Below are positions 31,923 to 42,617 of a DNA stretch of 64,000 nt, one piece after another. The position numbers were made by a program, and so were the translations under genes. Every line of letters starts with the position of its first letter. Position 1 is the first letter of the stretch. This DNA is from Pseudomonas sp. Teo4. GTDB lineage: Bacteria > Pseudomonadota > Gammaproteobacteria > Pseudomonadales > Pseudomonadaceae. Below the pieces are notes generated by a model, which made no database searches, was not told the DNA's origin, and saw only the letters and a program-made list of their open reading frames with translations. The stretch spans positions 1,984,001 to 2,048,000 of the forward strand of contig NZ_JAXCIL010000002.1 in the NCBI RefSeq assembly GCF_034387475.1. The letters are read 5' to 3'.

Positions 31923-33590
31923 ATGCGTATCGTCCTGTTGAAGTCCATGGCTCTCGGAGCCGCGATTCTCAGCTGTTCTTCAGCCTACGCGGTGACCCTC
32001 GAGGGCGGCGCGGTGGCTGCGCCTGATCAATATGCTGCACAGGTGGCTGCCGATACTCTTAAAAAGGGTGGTAACGCAGTGGATGCCGCCGTGGCCACCG
32101 CCTTCACCTTGGCCGTGACTTACCCCGAGGCCGGTAACATTGGCGGTGGCGGTTTCATGACCCTGTTCGTCGACGGCAAGCCGTACTTCCTCGACTACCG
32201 CGAAGTGGCGCCCAAGGCCGCAACGCGCAACATGTACCTGGACGACAAGGGCGAGGTGATCGAGAACCTCAGCCTGGTCGGCGCCCGTGCCGCAGGCGTG
32301 CCGGGTACCGTGATGGGCTTGTGGGAGGCGCACCAGAAGTTCGGCAAGTTGCCCTGGAGCGAGCTGCTGACGCCCGCCATCGGCTATGCCAAGAATGGCT
32401 TCAAGGTCGCGAAGAAGCAGTACCAGTACCGTGACGACGCCCAAGGCCTGTTCAAGGCCGGCACCAACTTCAACGATTATTTTGCCAGCATGAAAATGGA
32501 CGAGCTGTTCAAACAGCCGGAAATGGCCCAGACCCTCGAACGCATCGCCGACAAAGGTGCCAGCGAGTTCTACCAGGGCAAGACCGCTGACCTGCTGGTC
32601 GCGCAGATGCAGGCCGACAAAGGCCTCATCACCAAGGAAGACCTCAAGGACTACAAGGCCGTGTGGCGTCAGCCGATGGCACTCGACTGGCGGGGTAATG
32701 TGGTCTACACCGCGCCGCCGCCCAGTTCAGGTGGCGTCGCCCTGGCGCAGCTGCTGGGCATCAAGGCCAACCGCGAAGCCGACTTCAAGGGCGTGGCGCA
32801 CAACTCGGCGCGCTACATCCACTTGCTGGCCGAGATCGAAAAGCGGGTGTTCGCGGACCGTGCCGACTATCTCGGTGACCCTGCCTTCACCAAGGTGCCG
32901 GTGGATCAGCTGATTGCCAAGGATTACCTGGCCAAGCGCGCCGCCCAGGTCAACCCGAATGCCATTTCCGATACCGATGGCGTAAAGCCGGGACTGGAAT
33001 CGCACCAGACCACGCACTTCTCCATCGTCGACAAGCAGGGCAACGCGGTCAGCAACACCTACACCCTCAACCTCGATTACGGCAGTGGCGTGGTGGTCAA
33101 GGGCGCGGGCTTCCTGCTCAACGACGAGATGGACGACTTCAGTGCCAAACCCGGGGCGGCCAATGCCTTTGGTGTGGTGGGCGGCGCGGCCAATGCCATC
33201 GAGCCTGGCAAGCGCATGCTCTCGTCCATGAGCCCGAGCCTTATGACCCGTGATGGCAAGGTGGTACTGGTGATCGGCACACCGGGTGGTTCGCGGATCT
33301 TCACCTCGATCTTCCAGGTGATGAACAACCTGTACGACTACGGCATGCCGCTGGAGAAAGCGGTGGCGGCCCAGCGCGTGCACCATCAGTTGCTGCCCAA
33401 GGACACCATCTATTACGACAGCTATGCCCCGCTGAAAGGGCCGGTGGCGGATGAACTGAAGAAGATGGGCTATGTGTTGGAGGATCAGGGCTGGGAGATG
33501 GGCGACATCCAGGCGATTCGGGTGACCGGTGACAAACTGGAGACCGCTTCCGATCCGCGTGGGCGCGGGGTGGGGATTATCGTCAAATAG
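31923..33590 (+). CDS. ggt: Gamma-glutamyltransferase (periplasmic)
   Basis: Ggt cleaves or transfers the gamma-glutamyl group of glutathione and related compounds in the periplasm. The 555-residue precursor has a Sec signal peptide (MRIVLLKSMALGAAILSCSS, cleavage after AYA). It matures autocatalytically into two subunits at the conserved Thr of SHQTTHFSIVD near residue 363. NIGGGGFMTLF and RMLSSMSPSLM (substrate loop) are also present. Preceded by AAGGAAGTG. It is a single gene followed by a REP pair. Confidence 0.94.
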   Translation: MRIVLLKSMALGAAILSCSSAYAVTLEGGAVAAPDQYAAQVAADTLKKGGNAVDAAVATAFTLAVTYPEAGNIGGGGFMTLFVDGKPYFLDYREVAPKAATRNMYLDDKGEVIENLSLVGARAAGVPGTVMGLWEAHQKFGKLPWSELLTPAIGYAKNGFKVAKKQYQYRDDAQGLFKAGTNFNDYFASMKMDELFKQPEMAQTLERIADKGASEFYQGKTADLLVAQMQADKGLITKEDLKDYKAVWRQPMALDWRGNVVYTAPPPSSGGVALAQLLGIKANREADFKGVAHNSARYIHLLAEIEKRVFADRADYLGDPAFTKVPVDQLIAKDYLAKRAAQVNPNAISDTDGVKPGLESHQTTHFSIVDKQGNAVSNTYTLNLDYGSGVVVKGAGFLLNDEMDDFSAKPGAANAFGVVGGAANAIEPGKRMLSSMSPSLMTRDGKVVLVIGTPGGSRIFTSIFQVMNNLYDYGMPLEKAVAAQRVHHQLLPKDTIYYDSYAPLKGPVADELKKMGYVLEDQGWEMGDIQAIRVTGDKLETASDPRGRGVGIIVK

Positions 33591-33599
33591 GTTGTGAAC

Positions 33600-33683
33600 C
33601 TATCGCCGGCAAGCCGGCTCCCACAGGTAATGCGCTCATCTCAAGGTCGGCGCGGTCCATGTGGGAGCCGGCTCGCCGGCGAT
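33600..33683. repeat. Inverted REP pair, CCGGCAAGCCGG type
   Basis: TATCGCCGGCAAGCCGGCTC and its inverted partner (one base changed to GGCTCGCCGG) lie between ggt and the convergent chemoreceptor gene. Confidence 0.88.
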
Positions 33684-33713
33684 GGGCCGCGAAGCGGCCC
33701 CAGGGTCTGGAAA

Positions 33714-35633
33714 TCAGACGCGGAACTGGCTCACCAGCATCTGCAACTGCCCACCCAAGCGCGCCAGCTCCACGCTGGACGCCGCGGTCTCGTCACTGGC
33801 CGCCGCAGTCTGCTCCGACACATCCCGCACATTCAAAATGCTGCGGCTGATTTCTTCAGCCACCGCGCTCTGCTGTTCGGCCGCCGCCGCAATCTGCTGG
33901 TTCATCGACTGGATGTTCGACACGGTGCTGGTGATGCTTTCCAGCGATGCACCGGCCTTGCGCGCCAGCTCGACGCTGCTGTCGGTGAGTGTGCGGCTGC
34001 CCTGCATGGCATTGGCCACCTGCTGGGTGCCGCTTTGCAGGCTGGCCACCAGCTCTTCGATCTCTTCGGTGGACTTCTGCGTGCGCTGTGCCAGCCCGCG
34101 TACCTCATCGGCAACCACTGCGAAACCACGACCGGCTTCACCAGCACGGGCGGCTTCGATCGCGGCGTTCAGCGCCAACAGGTTGGTCTGCTCGGCCACC
34201 GACTTGATCACGTCCATGACGCTGCCGATCTTCTGGCTTTCCTGCTGCAGCAGGTTCATGGCTGCAGTGGAGCGGTGCACTTCTTCGGCCAAGCGCTCGA
34301 TCTGGCTGATCGCTTCACCCACCACGCGGTCACCCGCGCGGGCTTCGTCGTCGGCACCGGTGGCCGCGTGTGAGGCTTGTTCGGCGTTGCGTGCCACTTC
34401 CTGAACGGTGGCGGCCATTTCGTGCATGGCAGTGGCCACCTGGTCGGTTTCAACCTTCTGGCTATTGGCACCGGCGCTGGTCTGCTCGGTGACGGCCGAC
34501 AACTCTTCGGCGGCGCTGGCGATCTGGGTAACGCCGTCGCGGATGCCGGTGATCAGTTCGCGCAGGGTGGTACCCATGCGGGCGATGCCCTGTTGCAGCA
34601 CACCGATTTCGTCACGACGGGTCACCCGCAGGTCGTGGGTAAGGTCGCCGCCAGCGATTCGCTCCACGGCTTGCAGGGTTTCGCGCAGCGGGCGAGTGAT
34701 CTGGCGGGTGATGATGACTGCCGCCAGCACGCCCACCAGCAGTGCCAGCAGTGTGGCGATGGTCTGCAGGCTGCGGGCCTGGGCGCTTTCCGCGTCACGG
34801 CGATCCAGCTGGATCTTGTACAGCGCATCGCTGCGTTTGACGATGTCGGCGCCTTGCACGGTCATTTCTGCTCGCGCAGTGGTGATTCCCGCGACGGCAT
34901 CGCGGAATTGGCGTACGGCTTCACGGTAGGCCTGCACCGACTGCTCGAACTGTTGCAGACGATTGGCGTCGGCAGGCAGCTGGCGCTTGAGGGTATCGAT
35001 TTCGACCAGCGCCGACTCGAGCTGGCGCAAGGCGGCTTGTTCGTTGGCGGCGGTGTTGTCGGCAATGTAACCGCGCACATCGATGCGCACTTGCAGCAAT
35101 TGCTGGCGCGTCTTGCTGATCAGCTGGTATTGGGCCAGGCGTACGCTGTCGGACTCAGGGCGGGCCATGACGTCCTGGCTGAGGGCGTCCAAGGCCTCGT
35201 CAGCCTTGATGGCCGAGGCGTTCATGGCATCGCGGGCTGCCTGGGAGCTTTTGTAGCCGGCGCGCATCTTGTTCAGCGATACCTTGTACTCGCTGATGGT
35301 TTGCCCCAGTTCATTCAGCAGCTTGACGTTCTCAGGGCTCTTGAAGGTGTTAGCCAGGTGTTGCTGCTGTTTGCTGAAGGCGTCCAGCTTGGCCTGGGTG
35401 TTGGCTGCCGCTGCATCGTCGCCGTTGGCGATCATGTATTGCAGGCGCGCCACCCGCATGTCGGTCAGGTCTTTGTTGAGCTGACCGATGTCGCCCATCC
35501 AGTTGCTTCGGTCTATGAGGCTGCCGAGGCTGGTCCAGCCAGTCAGGGCCAGCAGGCCGGTCAGGATCAGGACCAGGCCGAAGCCCAGGCCCAGCTTGAG
35601 GTTTACGCTGATGTTGGCGAACCAGCTGTTCAT
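33714..35633 (-). CDS. mcpS: Methyl-accepting chemotaxis protein with HBM sensor, McpS-like
   Basis: This 639-residue transmembrane chemoreceptor has TM1 near residues 12-32 and a long, all-helical periplasmic domain of about 250 residues (helical bimodular type). TM2 near 290-310 ([20 protein letters not shown]), HAMP, and a cytoplasmic signalling hairpin with [19 protein letters not shown] and [19 protein letters not shown] follow. P. putida McpS, which senses TCA-cycle intermediates, has this HBM layout and length and lies near ggt and pcaGH, so that identity is likely. No C-terminal pentapeptide for CheR/CheB docking is seen. Confidence 0.85.
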   Translation of the reverse strand: MNSWFANISVNLKLGLGFGLVLILTGLLALTGWTSLGSLIDRSNWMGDIGQLNKDLTDMRVARLQYMIANGDDAAAANTQAKLDAFSKQQQHLANTFKSPENVKLLNELGQTISEYKVSLNKMRAGYKSSQAARDAMNASAIKADEALDALSQDVMARPESDSVRLAQYQLISKTRQQLLQVRIDVRGYIADNTAANEQAALRQLESALVEIDTLKRQLPADANRLQQFEQSVQAYREAVRQFRDAVAGITTARAEMTVQGADIVKRSDALYKIQLDRRDAESAQARSLQTIATLLALLVGVLAAVIITRQITRPLRETLQAVERIAGGDLTHDLRVTRRDEIGVLQQGIARMGTTLRELITGIRDGVTQIASAAEELSAVTEQTSAGANSQKVETDQVATAMHEMAATVQEVARNAEQASHAATGADDEARAGDRVVGEAISQIERLAEEVHRSTAAMNLLQQESQKIGSVMDVIKSVAEQTNLLALNAAIEAARAGEAGRGFAVVADEVRGLAQRTQKSTEEIEELVASLQSGTQQVANAMQGSRTLTDSSVELARKAGASLESITSTVSNIQSMNQQIAAAAEQQSAVAEEISRSILNVRDVSEQTAAASDETAASSVELARLGGQLQMLVSQFRV

Positions 35634-35800
35634 GCACGCTCTCCAGAAAAATGATTTCGCTCACTTGATCATCGATCGCTAGGCGTTGTTCTTCTGGGTG
35701 CCTGCTGATTCGTGCAGCAGTTATCGGCAAAAAAATCGGAAGCTGAAACGCTTTTTCAGCAGATTTGTAACCTCATGAAAACGTTTGCGCTTTCAAAGGC

Positions 35801-35869
35801 CCATTCGCGGGTAAACCCGCTCCCACAGGATGAAGCGCTGTGCTTGTGGGAGCGGGTTTACCGGCGAAT
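35801..35869. repeat. Inverted REP pair, CGCGGGTAAACCCGCTCC type
   Basis: CATTCGCGGGTAAACCCGCT and a partner with one changed base (TTTACCGGCGAA) lie between the chemoreceptor promoter and the 3' end of the metallopeptidase gene. Confidence 0.86.
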
Positions 35870-35870
35870 C

Positions 35871-36761
35871 TCAGAGACTCCGCGCGCTGAAGGTATCGCA
35901 GCTGTTCACATCCCCTTGCGCGAACCCGGCCTTGAACCAGCGCACCCGCTGTTGCGAGGTGCCATGGGTGAACGAATCGGGCACCACACGCCCTTGGCCC
36001 TGCTGCTGCAGACGGTCATCACCGATGGCATTGGCGGCATTCAGCGCTTCTTCGACGTCGCCCGGCTCCAGCCAGTTCAGGCGCTGCTGCGCCTGGAAGG
36101 CCCATACGCCGGCCAGGCAATCGGCCTGCAGCTCCTGACGCACCAGCAGGCCATTGTCGCCCTCCATGCGCTGGCCGTTGCGACGTGCGGCATCGACCTT
36201 GGCCGATACCCCAAGCAAGGTCTGCACGTGGTGGCCGATTTCATGAGCGATGACATAGGCCTGGGCAAAGTCGCCCGCAGCGGCAAAGCGGGTTTCCATT
36301 TCACGGAAGAACGACATGTCCAGGTACACCCGTTGGTCCGCCGGGCAATAGAACGGCCCGACCGCCGCCGAAGCAAAGCCACAGGCCGAGTTGACCTGGC
36401 CACTGAACAGCACCAGTTTGGGGTCGCGGTATTGCTTGCCTGCCTGGGAGAACAGGGCCTTCCAGGTGTCCTCGGTGTCGCCCAGGATCGAGGCGACGAA
36501 TTCGGCCTGCTCGTCGTTGGCCGGCGGCGCCTTGCCGCCCGCGCCGCTGGGGGCCTGCTGTTGCTGCTGTTCCATCTGCCCGGTGAGCTGGCCGAGGATC
36601 TGCAGCGGGTCCTGCCCGGTGAGCCAGCCGATGCCGACGATCAGCAGGATCGCGCCCAGCCCCAGCCCCTTGCCGCCGCCAAAGCGCATGCCACCGCCGC
36701 CGCCACCTTCGCCCCGGGCATCGACCACATTGTCGCTGCGCCGGCCTTTTCGCCATTCCAT
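35871..36761 (-). CDS. ypfJ: YpfJ-type neutral zinc metallopeptidase
   Basis: This 296-residue protein of the zinc metallopeptidase family YpfJ/KPN_02809 has one TM anchor near residues 28-48 (LGLGAILLIVGIGWLTG), preceded by a Gly-rich basic N-terminus, and a globular domain. The zinc motif HEIGHHVQ is present near residue 173, with the later ELQADCLAGVWAF. FYCPADQRVYLDMSFF is a family hallmark. Its physiological substrate is unknown. The gene stands alone on the minus strand, divergent from pcaHG with 200 bases between. Confidence 0.9.
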   Translation of the reverse strand: MEWRKGRRSDNVVDARGEGGGGGGMRFGGGKGLGLGAILLIVGIGWLTGQDPLQILGQLTGQMEQQQQQAPSGAGGKAPPANDEQAEFVASILGDTEDTWKALFSQAGKQYRDPKLVLFSGQVNSACGFASAAVGPFYCPADQRVYLDMSFFREMETRFAAAGDFAQAYVIAHEIGHHVQTLLGVSAKVDAARRNGQRMEGDNGLLVRQELQADCLAGVWAFQAQQRLNWLEPGDVEEALNAANAIGDDRLQQQGQGRVVPDSFTHGTSQQRVRWFKAGFAQGDVNSCDTFSARSL

Positions 36762-36962
36762 GAGGTGCTCTCCAGAGCGTGAAACATGAAGACAAAGGTT
36801 AGTTCAGTGCAGCGGAACCTGTTAGCCCAAGGTGGTTATGCATAACTGTTTGGTTATGTATTTGGCGCGTGTTTTCAATATTAATCCCGCGCGACTTATC
36901 TGAAACTGCAAGTCCGCCTGCCACCTACAGGCGTTCTGATAATTCCAAGAGAGGAAACCGGC

Positions 36963-37682
36963 ATGCCCGCCCAGGACAACAGCCGCTTCGTGATCCGTGA
37001 TCGCAACTGGCACCCCAAGGCCCTCACGCCCGACTACAAGACGTCCATTGCCCGCTCGCCGCGCCAGGCACTGGTCAGCATCCCGCAGTCGATCAGCGAA
37101 ACCACCGGCCCGGACTTTTCCCACCTGGGCTTCGGCGCCCACGACCATGACCTGCTGCTGAACTTCAACAACGGTGGCTTGCCGATCGGCGAGCGCATCA
37201 TCGTTGCCGGCCGCGTCGTCGACCAGTACGGCAAGCCTGTGCCGAACACCCTGGTCGAGATCTGGCAAGCCAACGCCGGCGGCCGCTACCGGCACAAGAA
37301 CGACCGTTACCTGGCGCCGCTGGACCCGAACTTCGGCGGTGTCGGCCGCTGCCTGACCGACCGTGACGGCTACTACAGCTTCCGTACCATCAAGCCAGGC
37401 CCATACCCATGGCGCAACGGCCCGAACGACTGGCGCCCGGCGCACATCCACGTCTCCGTCAGCGGCCCGTCGATTGCCACCAAGCTGATCACTCAGCTGT
37501 ATTTCGAAGGTGATCCGTTGATCCCGATGTGCCCGATCGTCAAGTCGATCGCCAACCCAGAAGCCGTACAGCAGTTGATTGCCAAGCTCGACATGAGCAA
37601 TGCCAACCCCATGGACTGCCTGGCGTACCGCTTCGACATCGTGCTGCGCGGCCAGCGCAAGACCCACTTCGAGAACTGCTGA
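36963..37682 (+). CDS. pcaH: Protocatechuate 3,4-dioxygenase beta subunit
   Basis: PcaH carries the non-heme Fe(III) site that cleaves protocatechuate to beta-carboxy-muconate in the beta-ketoadipate pathway. The 239-residue protein contains the iron ligands: Tyr in [11 protein letters not shown], Tyr in [14 protein letters not shown], and two His in [21 protein letters not shown] and GHDHDLLL-type HDHDLLLNF lead in. The start follows AAGAGAGGAAACC. pcaG follows 10 bases downstream. Regulation by PcaR/PcaU-type IclR proteins is usual but no site is assigned here. Confidence 0.96.
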   Translation: MPAQDNSRFVIRDRNWHPKALTPDYKTSIARSPRQALVSIPQSISETTGPDFSHLGFGAHDHDLLLNFNNGGLPIGERIIVAGRVVDQYGKPVPNTLVEIWQANAGGRYRHKNDRYLAPLDPNFGGVGRCLTDRDGYYSFRTIKPGPYPWRNGPNDWRPAHIHVSVSGPSIATKLITQLYFEGDPLIPMCPIVKSIANPEAVQQLIAKLDMSNANPMDCLAYRFDIVLRGQRKTHFENC

Positions 37683-37692
37683 GGACCCCGAC

Positions 37693-38298
37693 ATGCCTAT
37701 CGAACTGCTGCCGGAAACCCCTTCGCAGACCGCCGGCCCCTACGTACACATCGGCCTGGCCCTGGAAGCGGCCGGCAACCCGACCCGAGACCAGGAAATC
37801 TGGAACCGTCTGGCCAAGCCGGACGCGCCGGGCGAGCACATTTTGTTGATCGGCCAGGTGTATGACGGCAACGGCCACCTGGTGCGTGATTCGTTCCTGG
37901 AAGTCTGGCAGGCGGATGCCAACGGCCAGTATCAGGATGCCTACAACCTGGAAAACGCCTTCAACAGCTTCGGCCGCACCGCTACCACGTTCGATGCGGG
38001 CGAGTGGACGCTGCAGACGGTCAAGCCAGGTGTGGTGAAAAACGCTGCGGGCGTGCCGATGGCGCCGCACATCAACATCAGCCTGTTTGCCCGAGGCATC
38101 AACATTCACCTGCACACGCGGCTGTATTTCGATGACGAGGCAGAGGCCAACGCCAAGTGCCCGGTGCTCAACCTGATCGAGCAGCCGCAGCGCCGTGAGA
38201 CGCTGATTGCCAAGCGTTGCGAAGTGGATGGGAAGACGGCGTACCGTTTCGATATCCGTATTCAGGGGGAAGGGGAGACGGTCTTCTTCGACTTCTGA
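37693..38298 (+). CDS. pcaG: Protocatechuate 3,4-dioxygenase alpha subunit
   Basis: PcaG forms the alpha-beta protomer with PcaH and shapes the active site without binding iron. The 201-residue protein starts MPIELLPETPSQTAGPYVHI, close to the known P. putida alpha subunit length of 200. EVWQADANGQYQD and HINISLFARGINIHLHTRLY are typical. ATG 37693 lies 10 bases after the pcaH stop, so the two are co-expressed. A REP pair follows. Confidence 0.96.
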   Translation: MPIELLPETPSQTAGPYVHIGLALEAAGNPTRDQEIWNRLAKPDAPGEHILLIGQVYDGNGHLVRDSFLEVWQADANGQYQDAYNLENAFNSFGRTATTFDAGEWTLQTVKPGVVKNAAGVPMAPHINISLFARGINIHLHTRLYFDDEAEANAKCPVLNLIEQPQRRETLIAKRCEVDGKTAYRFDIRIQGEGETVFFDF

Positions 38299-38310
38299 GT
38301 CTGTAAAAGA

Positions 38311-38381
38311 GCATCGCCGGCAAGCCGGCTCCCACAGAGAGCAATGCAATCCTCTGTGGGAGCCGGCTTGCCGGCGATTTA
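38311..38381. repeat. Inverted REP pair, CCGGCAAGCCGG type
   Basis: GCATCGCCGGCAAGCCGGCT and its exact complement are separated by about 20 bases between the convergent pcaG and trmA genes. Confidence 0.9.
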
Positions 38382-38391
38382 GCCTTTGAAC

Positions 38392-39477
38392 TTAGCGCCG
38401 AACCAGCAGCACCCCACTCTCCATATGGTGGGTGTAGGGGAACTGGTCAAACAACGCGCAACGTTCGATACGGTGCGTGTCCTGCAATTGGGCAATGTTC
38501 GCCGCCAGTGTTTCCGGGTTGCACGAGATGTACAGAATCCGCTCGAAACGCCGGGTCAGCTCGCAGGTGTCCGGGTCCATGCCGGCCCGTGGCGGGTCGA
38601 CGAACACCGTACCGAACTCGTAGCTCTTGAGGTCGATCCCTTCCAGCCGACGGAACGGGCGCACGTCATTCAGTGCCTGGGTCAGCTCTTCCGCCGACAG
38701 GCGCACCAGCCGCACGTTATCCACAGTGTTCTCGTCGAGGTTGCTCAGCGCGGCATTGACCGAGGTCTTGCTGATCTCGGTGGCCAGCACCTTGCGCACG
38801 CGGGTGGCCAGCGGCAGGGTGAAGTTGCCGTTGCCGCAATACAGCTCTAGCAGGTCGTCATCGCGCTCACCAATCGCTTCATAAGCCCAGCTCAGCATCT
38901 TCTGGTTCACCGCGCCGTTGGGCTGGGTGAACGCGCCTTCCGGCTGGCGATAGCTGAAGACGCGGCCAGCCACGTCGAGCTTTTCCACGGCATAGTCACG
39001 GCCGACCACCAGACGCTTGCCCTTGGAACGGCCGATGACGCTCACTTCCAGGTCGCTGGCCAGCTGGCGTGCAGCCACTTCCCAGGCTTCGTCCAGCGGG
39101 CGGTGATAGCACATCGTGACCATCGCATCGCCGGCCAGGGTGGTGAGGAACTCCACCTGGAACAGGCGATTGCCCAGCTCCTCGCTGGCCTGCCAGGCCG
39201 CTTTCAGGCGCGGCATCAGCGCATTGATGCGCTCGCTGGCGATGGGGAAATCGTCGATCAGAATCGCCTTGTGCTTCTCGCCGGGGGCGAACATCGCATA
39301 GTGGCGCTGGCCTTCTTCGCGCCACAGGCGGAACTCGGCGCGCAGGCGGTAGTGCTCGCGTGGCGAGTCGAAAACAGCCGGTTCCGGCGCACCGAAGGGC
39401 GCCAGCAGCTCACGCAGCCGGGCCACCTTGGCCTCCAGCTGGGTGGCGTAGGAGGAGGGGTCGAAGACAGCACTCAT
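38392..39477 (-). CDS. trmA: tRNA (uracil-5-)-methyltransferase
   Basis: TrmA makes m5U54 (ribothymidine) in the T-loop of tRNAs. The 361-residue protein shows the SAM motif [26 protein letters not shown] and the catalytic Cys in [12 protein letters not shown], with the C-terminal general base Glu in HMESGVLL. No TRAM domain is present, which separates it from RlmC/RlmD. It overlaps the upstream permease gene by four bases. Confidence 0.95.
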   Translation of the reverse strand: MSAVFDPSSYATQLEAKVARLRELLAPFGAPEPAVFDSPREHYRLRAEFRLWREEGQRHYAMFAPGEKHKAILIDDFPIASERINALMPRLKAAWQASEELGNRLFQVEFLTTLAGDAMVTMCYHRPLDEAWEVAARQLASDLEVSVIGRSKGKRLVVGRDYAVEKLDVAGRVFSYRQPEGAFTQPNGAVNQKMLSWAYEAIGERDDDLLELYCGNGNFTLPLATRVRKVLATEISKTSVNAALSNLDENTVDNVRLVRLSAEELTQALNDVRPFRRLEGIDLKSYEFGTVFVDPPRAGMDPDTCELTRRFERILYISCNPETLAANIAQLQDTHRIERCALFDQFPYTHHMESGVLLVRR

Positions 39478-40769
39478 GCGTTGAACCAGCCCAACTTGAT
39501 GACGAACAGAATGGAAAGGATCACCAGCGCCGGGTTCAGGTCGCGGTGGCGGCCGGAGATCAGCTTGACGGCGGTCCAGGCGATGAAGCCGAAGGCGATG
39601 CCGTTGGCGATCGAGTAGGTCAGCGGCATGGCCAGGGCGGTCACTACCACAGGGGCCGCTTCGGTGACGTCGTCCCAGTTTATTTCCGCCAGGCCCGAGG
39701 CCATCAGTACCGCGACGAACAGCAGCGCTGGGGCGGTGGCGAAGGCGGGCACGCTACCGGCCAGCGGGGCGAAGAACAGTGCCAGCAGGAACAGGATGGC
39801 GACCACGATGGCGGTCAGGCCGGTGCGGCCGCCGGCGCTCACGCCAGCCGCCGATTCGATGTAGCTGGTGGTGGTCGAGGTGCCCAGCAGCGAGCCGGCC
39901 ATGGCGGCGGTACTGTCGGCGATCAGGGCACGGCCCATTTTCGGCATGTGGCCGTCCTTGCTCATCAGGCCGGCACGCTTGGCCACGCCGATGAGGGTGC
40001 CGGAGTTGTCGAACAGGTCGACGAACAGGAAGGCGAAGATCACGCTGACCAGGCCGATGTCCAGGGCGCCCTTGATGTCCAGCTGCAGGAAGGTTGGTGC
40101 CAGCGAAGGCGGCATCGAGACCACGCCACCGAACGGGGTGACGCCCATCAGGATCGAAGCCAGGGTGACCGCGAGGATGCCGATCAGCACCGCGCCACGC
40201 ACTTTCAGCGACTCGAGGCCAACGATCAGGAAGAAGCCCAGGGTGGCGAGGATCGGGGCCGGTTGCTTGAGGTCGCCCAGGCCCACCAGGGTCGCCGGGT
40301 TATCGACGACGATGCCGGCATTGTGCAGGGCGATCAGTGCCAGGAACAGGCCGATGCCCGCAGCGATGGCCGAGCGCAGCGGCAGCGGGATGCTGTTCAC
40401 GATCCACTCGCGGATGCGGAAGATCGACAGCAGGAAGAAGCACACCGCCGAGAGGAATACCGCGCCCAGCGCCACTTGCCAGGTATGGCCCATGTGCAGG
40501 ACCACGGTGTAGGTGAAGAAGGCGTTCAGGCCCATGCCCGGCGCCAGGGCGATCGGGTAGTTGGCGATCAGGCCCATGGTCACCGAGCCGATGGCCGCGG
40601 CCAGGCAGGTGGCGACGAAGATCGCGCCTTTGTCCATGCCTGTTTCGCCGAGGATGCTCGGGTTGACGAACAGGATGTAGGCCATGGCCAGGAAGGTGGT
40701 GACGCCCGCGAGAATCTCGGTGCGCACATTGGTGTCGTGTGCTTTTAGTTGAAACAGCCTTTCCAGCAT
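39474..40769 (-). CDS. AzgA-type NCS2 purine permease
   Basis: This 431-residue inner-membrane symporter of the AzgA subfamily (adenine, guanine, hypoxanthine) has about 12-14 TM segments. [20 protein letters not shown] and [20 protein letters not shown] are the family's N-terminal hallmark; [13 protein letters not shown] and [18 protein letters not shown] are also diagnostic. It is first of a two-gene operon with trmA (4-base overlap). No purine riboswitch was recognised in the 270 bases upstream, which mainly hold a REP pair. Confidence 0.9.
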   Translation of the reverse strand: MLERLFQLKAHDTNVRTEILAGVTTFLAMAYILFVNPSILGETGMDKGAIFVATCLAAAIGSVTMGLIANYPIALAPGMGLNAFFTYTVVLHMGHTWQVALGAVFLSAVCFFLLSIFRIREWIVNSIPLPLRSAIAAGIGLFLALIALHNAGIVVDNPATLVGLGDLKQPAPILATLGFFLIVGLESLKVRGAVLIGILAVTLASILMGVTPFGGVVSMPPSLAPTFLQLDIKGALDIGLVSVIFAFLFVDLFDNSGTLIGVAKRAGLMSKDGHMPKMGRALIADSTAAMAGSLLGTSTTTSYIESAAGVSAGGRTGLTAIVVAILFLLALFFAPLAGSVPAFATAPALLFVAVLMASGLAEINWDDVTEAAPVVVTALAMPLTYSIANGIAFGFIAWTAVKLISGRHRDLNPALVILSILFVIKLGWFNA

Positions 40770-40941
40770 GCCCGCTCCCCAAGGCGCCCCCGGCGCCGTG
40801 AATGTATCGACCCCATCAGCAAAGCACAGGTCGTTGGCAACCGTGGTTTGTGTGGGGCGGAAAAAAGCCGCGCATCATACCAGCATGCTTGGCGGGGGCC
40901 TATGGCCGTTGGGGAATGGGGATCTGCTTTGCCTGTACCGG

Positions 40942-41031
40942 CCCTATCGCCGGCAAGCCGGCTCCCACATGGACCGCAACGCCCTCAAGATCACTGCAGT
41001 ACCTGTGGGAGCCGGCTTGCCGGCGATAGGG
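40942..41031. repeat. Inverted REP pair, CCGGCAAGCCGG type
   Basis: Two facing REPs with a spacer (ACATGGACCGC...GATCACTGCAGTACC) closely similar to the spacer at 21733-21780, so the whole pair has been propagated as a unit. Confidence 0.9.
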
Positions 41032-41040
41032 CCAGAAAGA

Positions 41041-42261
41041 TCAACCGTTATGCAGCCGATCCCGCTTGGCCAAGGTCGGGAACAGTTTTATCCACACCCC
41101 CGTCACCACCAGCGTGCCCACGCCGCCCAGCACCACGGCCGGCACCGTGCCGAACCAGTGCGCCGTCACCCCCGACTCGAACTCGCCAAGCTGGTTGGAA
41201 GCCCCGATGAACAAGCCGTTCACCGCGCTGACCCGCCCGCGCATTTCGTCCGGTGTCTCCAGCTGCACGAAAGCACCGCGGATGACCATGCTGATCATGT
41301 CTGCCGCGCCAAGCACCACCAGCACGGCCAGCGAGAACCAGAACGAGGTCGACAGGCCGAAGGCGATGGTCGCCACGCCAAACACCCCAACTGCGGTGAA
41401 CATGGTCCGGCCCACCTTGCGTTCAACCGGGAAGCGCGCGAGCCACAGCGACATCAGCAGCGCCCCGACTGCGGGCGCCGAACGCAGCAGGCCAAGGCCC
41501 CAGGGGCCGGTGAGCAGGATGTCCTTGGCGAATACCGGCAACAGCGCGGTGGCGCCGCCCAGCAACACGGCGAACAGGTCGAGCGAAATCGCCCCGAGGA
41601 TGTCCGGCCGGCTGCGGATGAAGCGAATGCCAGCCATCAGCGACTCCAGGCTGGCGCGGCCGCGCTGGGCCACCTGCTGGCGGGATTCCAGGCTCAGCAT
41701 CAGCAGGCACGCCACGGCATACAGGGCCACGGTCGGGCCATACACCCAGATGCTGCCAAAGGCGTAGAGGAAACCGCCCACGGCCGGGGCGACGATGGTC
41801 GCCGCCTGGGTTGCCGAGGCCGACGCCGCCACCGCCCGTGGGAACAGCCCCGGTGGTACGACGTTGGGCAGCAGGGCCTGGGTTGCCGGCATCTCGAACG
41901 AGCGGGTCGCGCCCAGGAAGAAGGCCAACACGAAGATCAGCTCGCGGGTGACGTTGTCGGTCATGCTGCCCAAGGCCAGGGCCAGTGCGATCAGGCCCTG
42001 CAGGCTCTGGCACAAAGCGGCGACCTTGCGCCGGTCATAACGGTCGGCGACATGCCCGGTGTGCAGCATGAACAGCACGCGGGGGGCGAACTCCACCAGG
42101 CCGACCAGGCCCAGGTCGAGGACATTGCCAGTGAGTTGGTAGAGGTGCCAGCCGATGGCCACGGTGAGCATCTGGAAGCCGCTGGCGGTGAACACCCGGG
42201 CCAGCCAGAAGGCCATGAAGGGGCGGTGGTGGCGCAACAACTGCGGTGCGGAATCGGACAT
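41041..42261 (-). CDS. MFS transporter, EntS-like exporter family
   Basis: This 406-residue, 12-TM major facilitator protein resembles the MFS_3/EntS group of drug and siderophore exporters: FMAFWLARVFTASGFQMLTV in TM1, GHVADRYDRRKV (motif A) after TM2, and ETPDEMRGRVSAVNGLFIGA in the second half. The start is ATG 42261; the longer reading from 42348 has no support and covers a palindrome. Substrate unknown. It is divergent from the cio operon. Confidence 0.85.
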   Translation of the reverse strand: MSDSAPQLLRHHRPFMAFWLARVFTASGFQMLTVAIGWHLYQLTGNVLDLGLVGLVEFAPRVLFMLHTGHVADRYDRRKVAALCQSLQGLIALALALGSMTDNVTRELIFVLAFFLGATRSFEMPATQALLPNVVPPGLFPRAVAASASATQAATIVAPAVGGFLYAFGSIWVYGPTVALYAVACLLMLSLESRQQVAQRGRASLESLMAGIRFIRSRPDILGAISLDLFAVLLGGATALLPVFAKDILLTGPWGLGLLRSAPAVGALLMSLWLARFPVERKVGRTMFTAVGVFGVATIAFGLSTSFWFSLAVLVVLGAADMISMVIRGAFVQLETPDEMRGRVSAVNGLFIGASNQLGEFESGVTAHWFGTVPAVVLGGVGTLVVTGVWIKLFPTLAKRDRLHNG

Positions 42262-42310
42262 CGGAAACCTGTGGCCTCGGCGCAGTAGAGGGGTCGGCAG
42301 GGTATCATCT

Positions 42311-42323
42311 GTTTGTAACAAAC
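42311..42323. promoter_or_regulatory. 13-bp palindrome upstream of the MFS gene
   Basis: GTTTG-TAA-CAAAC is a perfect inverted repeat 50 bases upstream of the MFS start, within TTGTAACAAACGGTTA. A near-identical 16-mer (TTGTAACAAATGGTTA) lies directly upstream of mscL at 48749. TetR-type operators have this form; the regulator is unknown. Confidence 0.4.
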
Positions 42324-42445
42324 GGTTACTGTTTGCCGAAATCGGCACTTTTCCACACTTGGGTAAAGAGGGTGGGGCAACCGGTCACGCGGCAATCAAC
42401 CACACGGCCCGCCGGGCCATTCAGGACTATGCTTCCAGACAATTG

Positions 42446-42459
42446 TTGATCTGGGTCAA
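42446..42459. promoter_or_regulatory. Anr/FNR-like box upstream of cioA
   Basis: TTGAT-CTGG-GTCAA matches the TTGAT-N4-ATCAA Anr/FNR consensus in nine of ten defined positions. It lies 159 bases before the cioA start. Just after it is a perfect 8-bp hairpin, ATCGTTGC-GGTT-GCAACGAT (42459-42478). Anr represses cio in P. aeruginosa under low oxygen, so oxygen control is expected here. Confidence 0.7.
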
Positions 42460-42617
42460 TCGTTGCGGTTGCAACGATCAGGCAACGATTTTGGCCTCCG
42501 GGCCGGATTCCCTGCAGTCGAACAGAACAATTCCAACGCGCCGCACTCGACTACCGTGGGGGCAGTGGGCGACAGGGCCACGAACCCGTTCGCCGGATTA
42601 TCTGAAGAGGAAGCACC

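Noticed and set aside
40770..40941. Purine riboswitch upstream of the AzgA-type permease
   Set aside because: No purine-aptamer core or conserved loops could be matched; the interval holds only ordinary GC-rich sequence before the REP pair.
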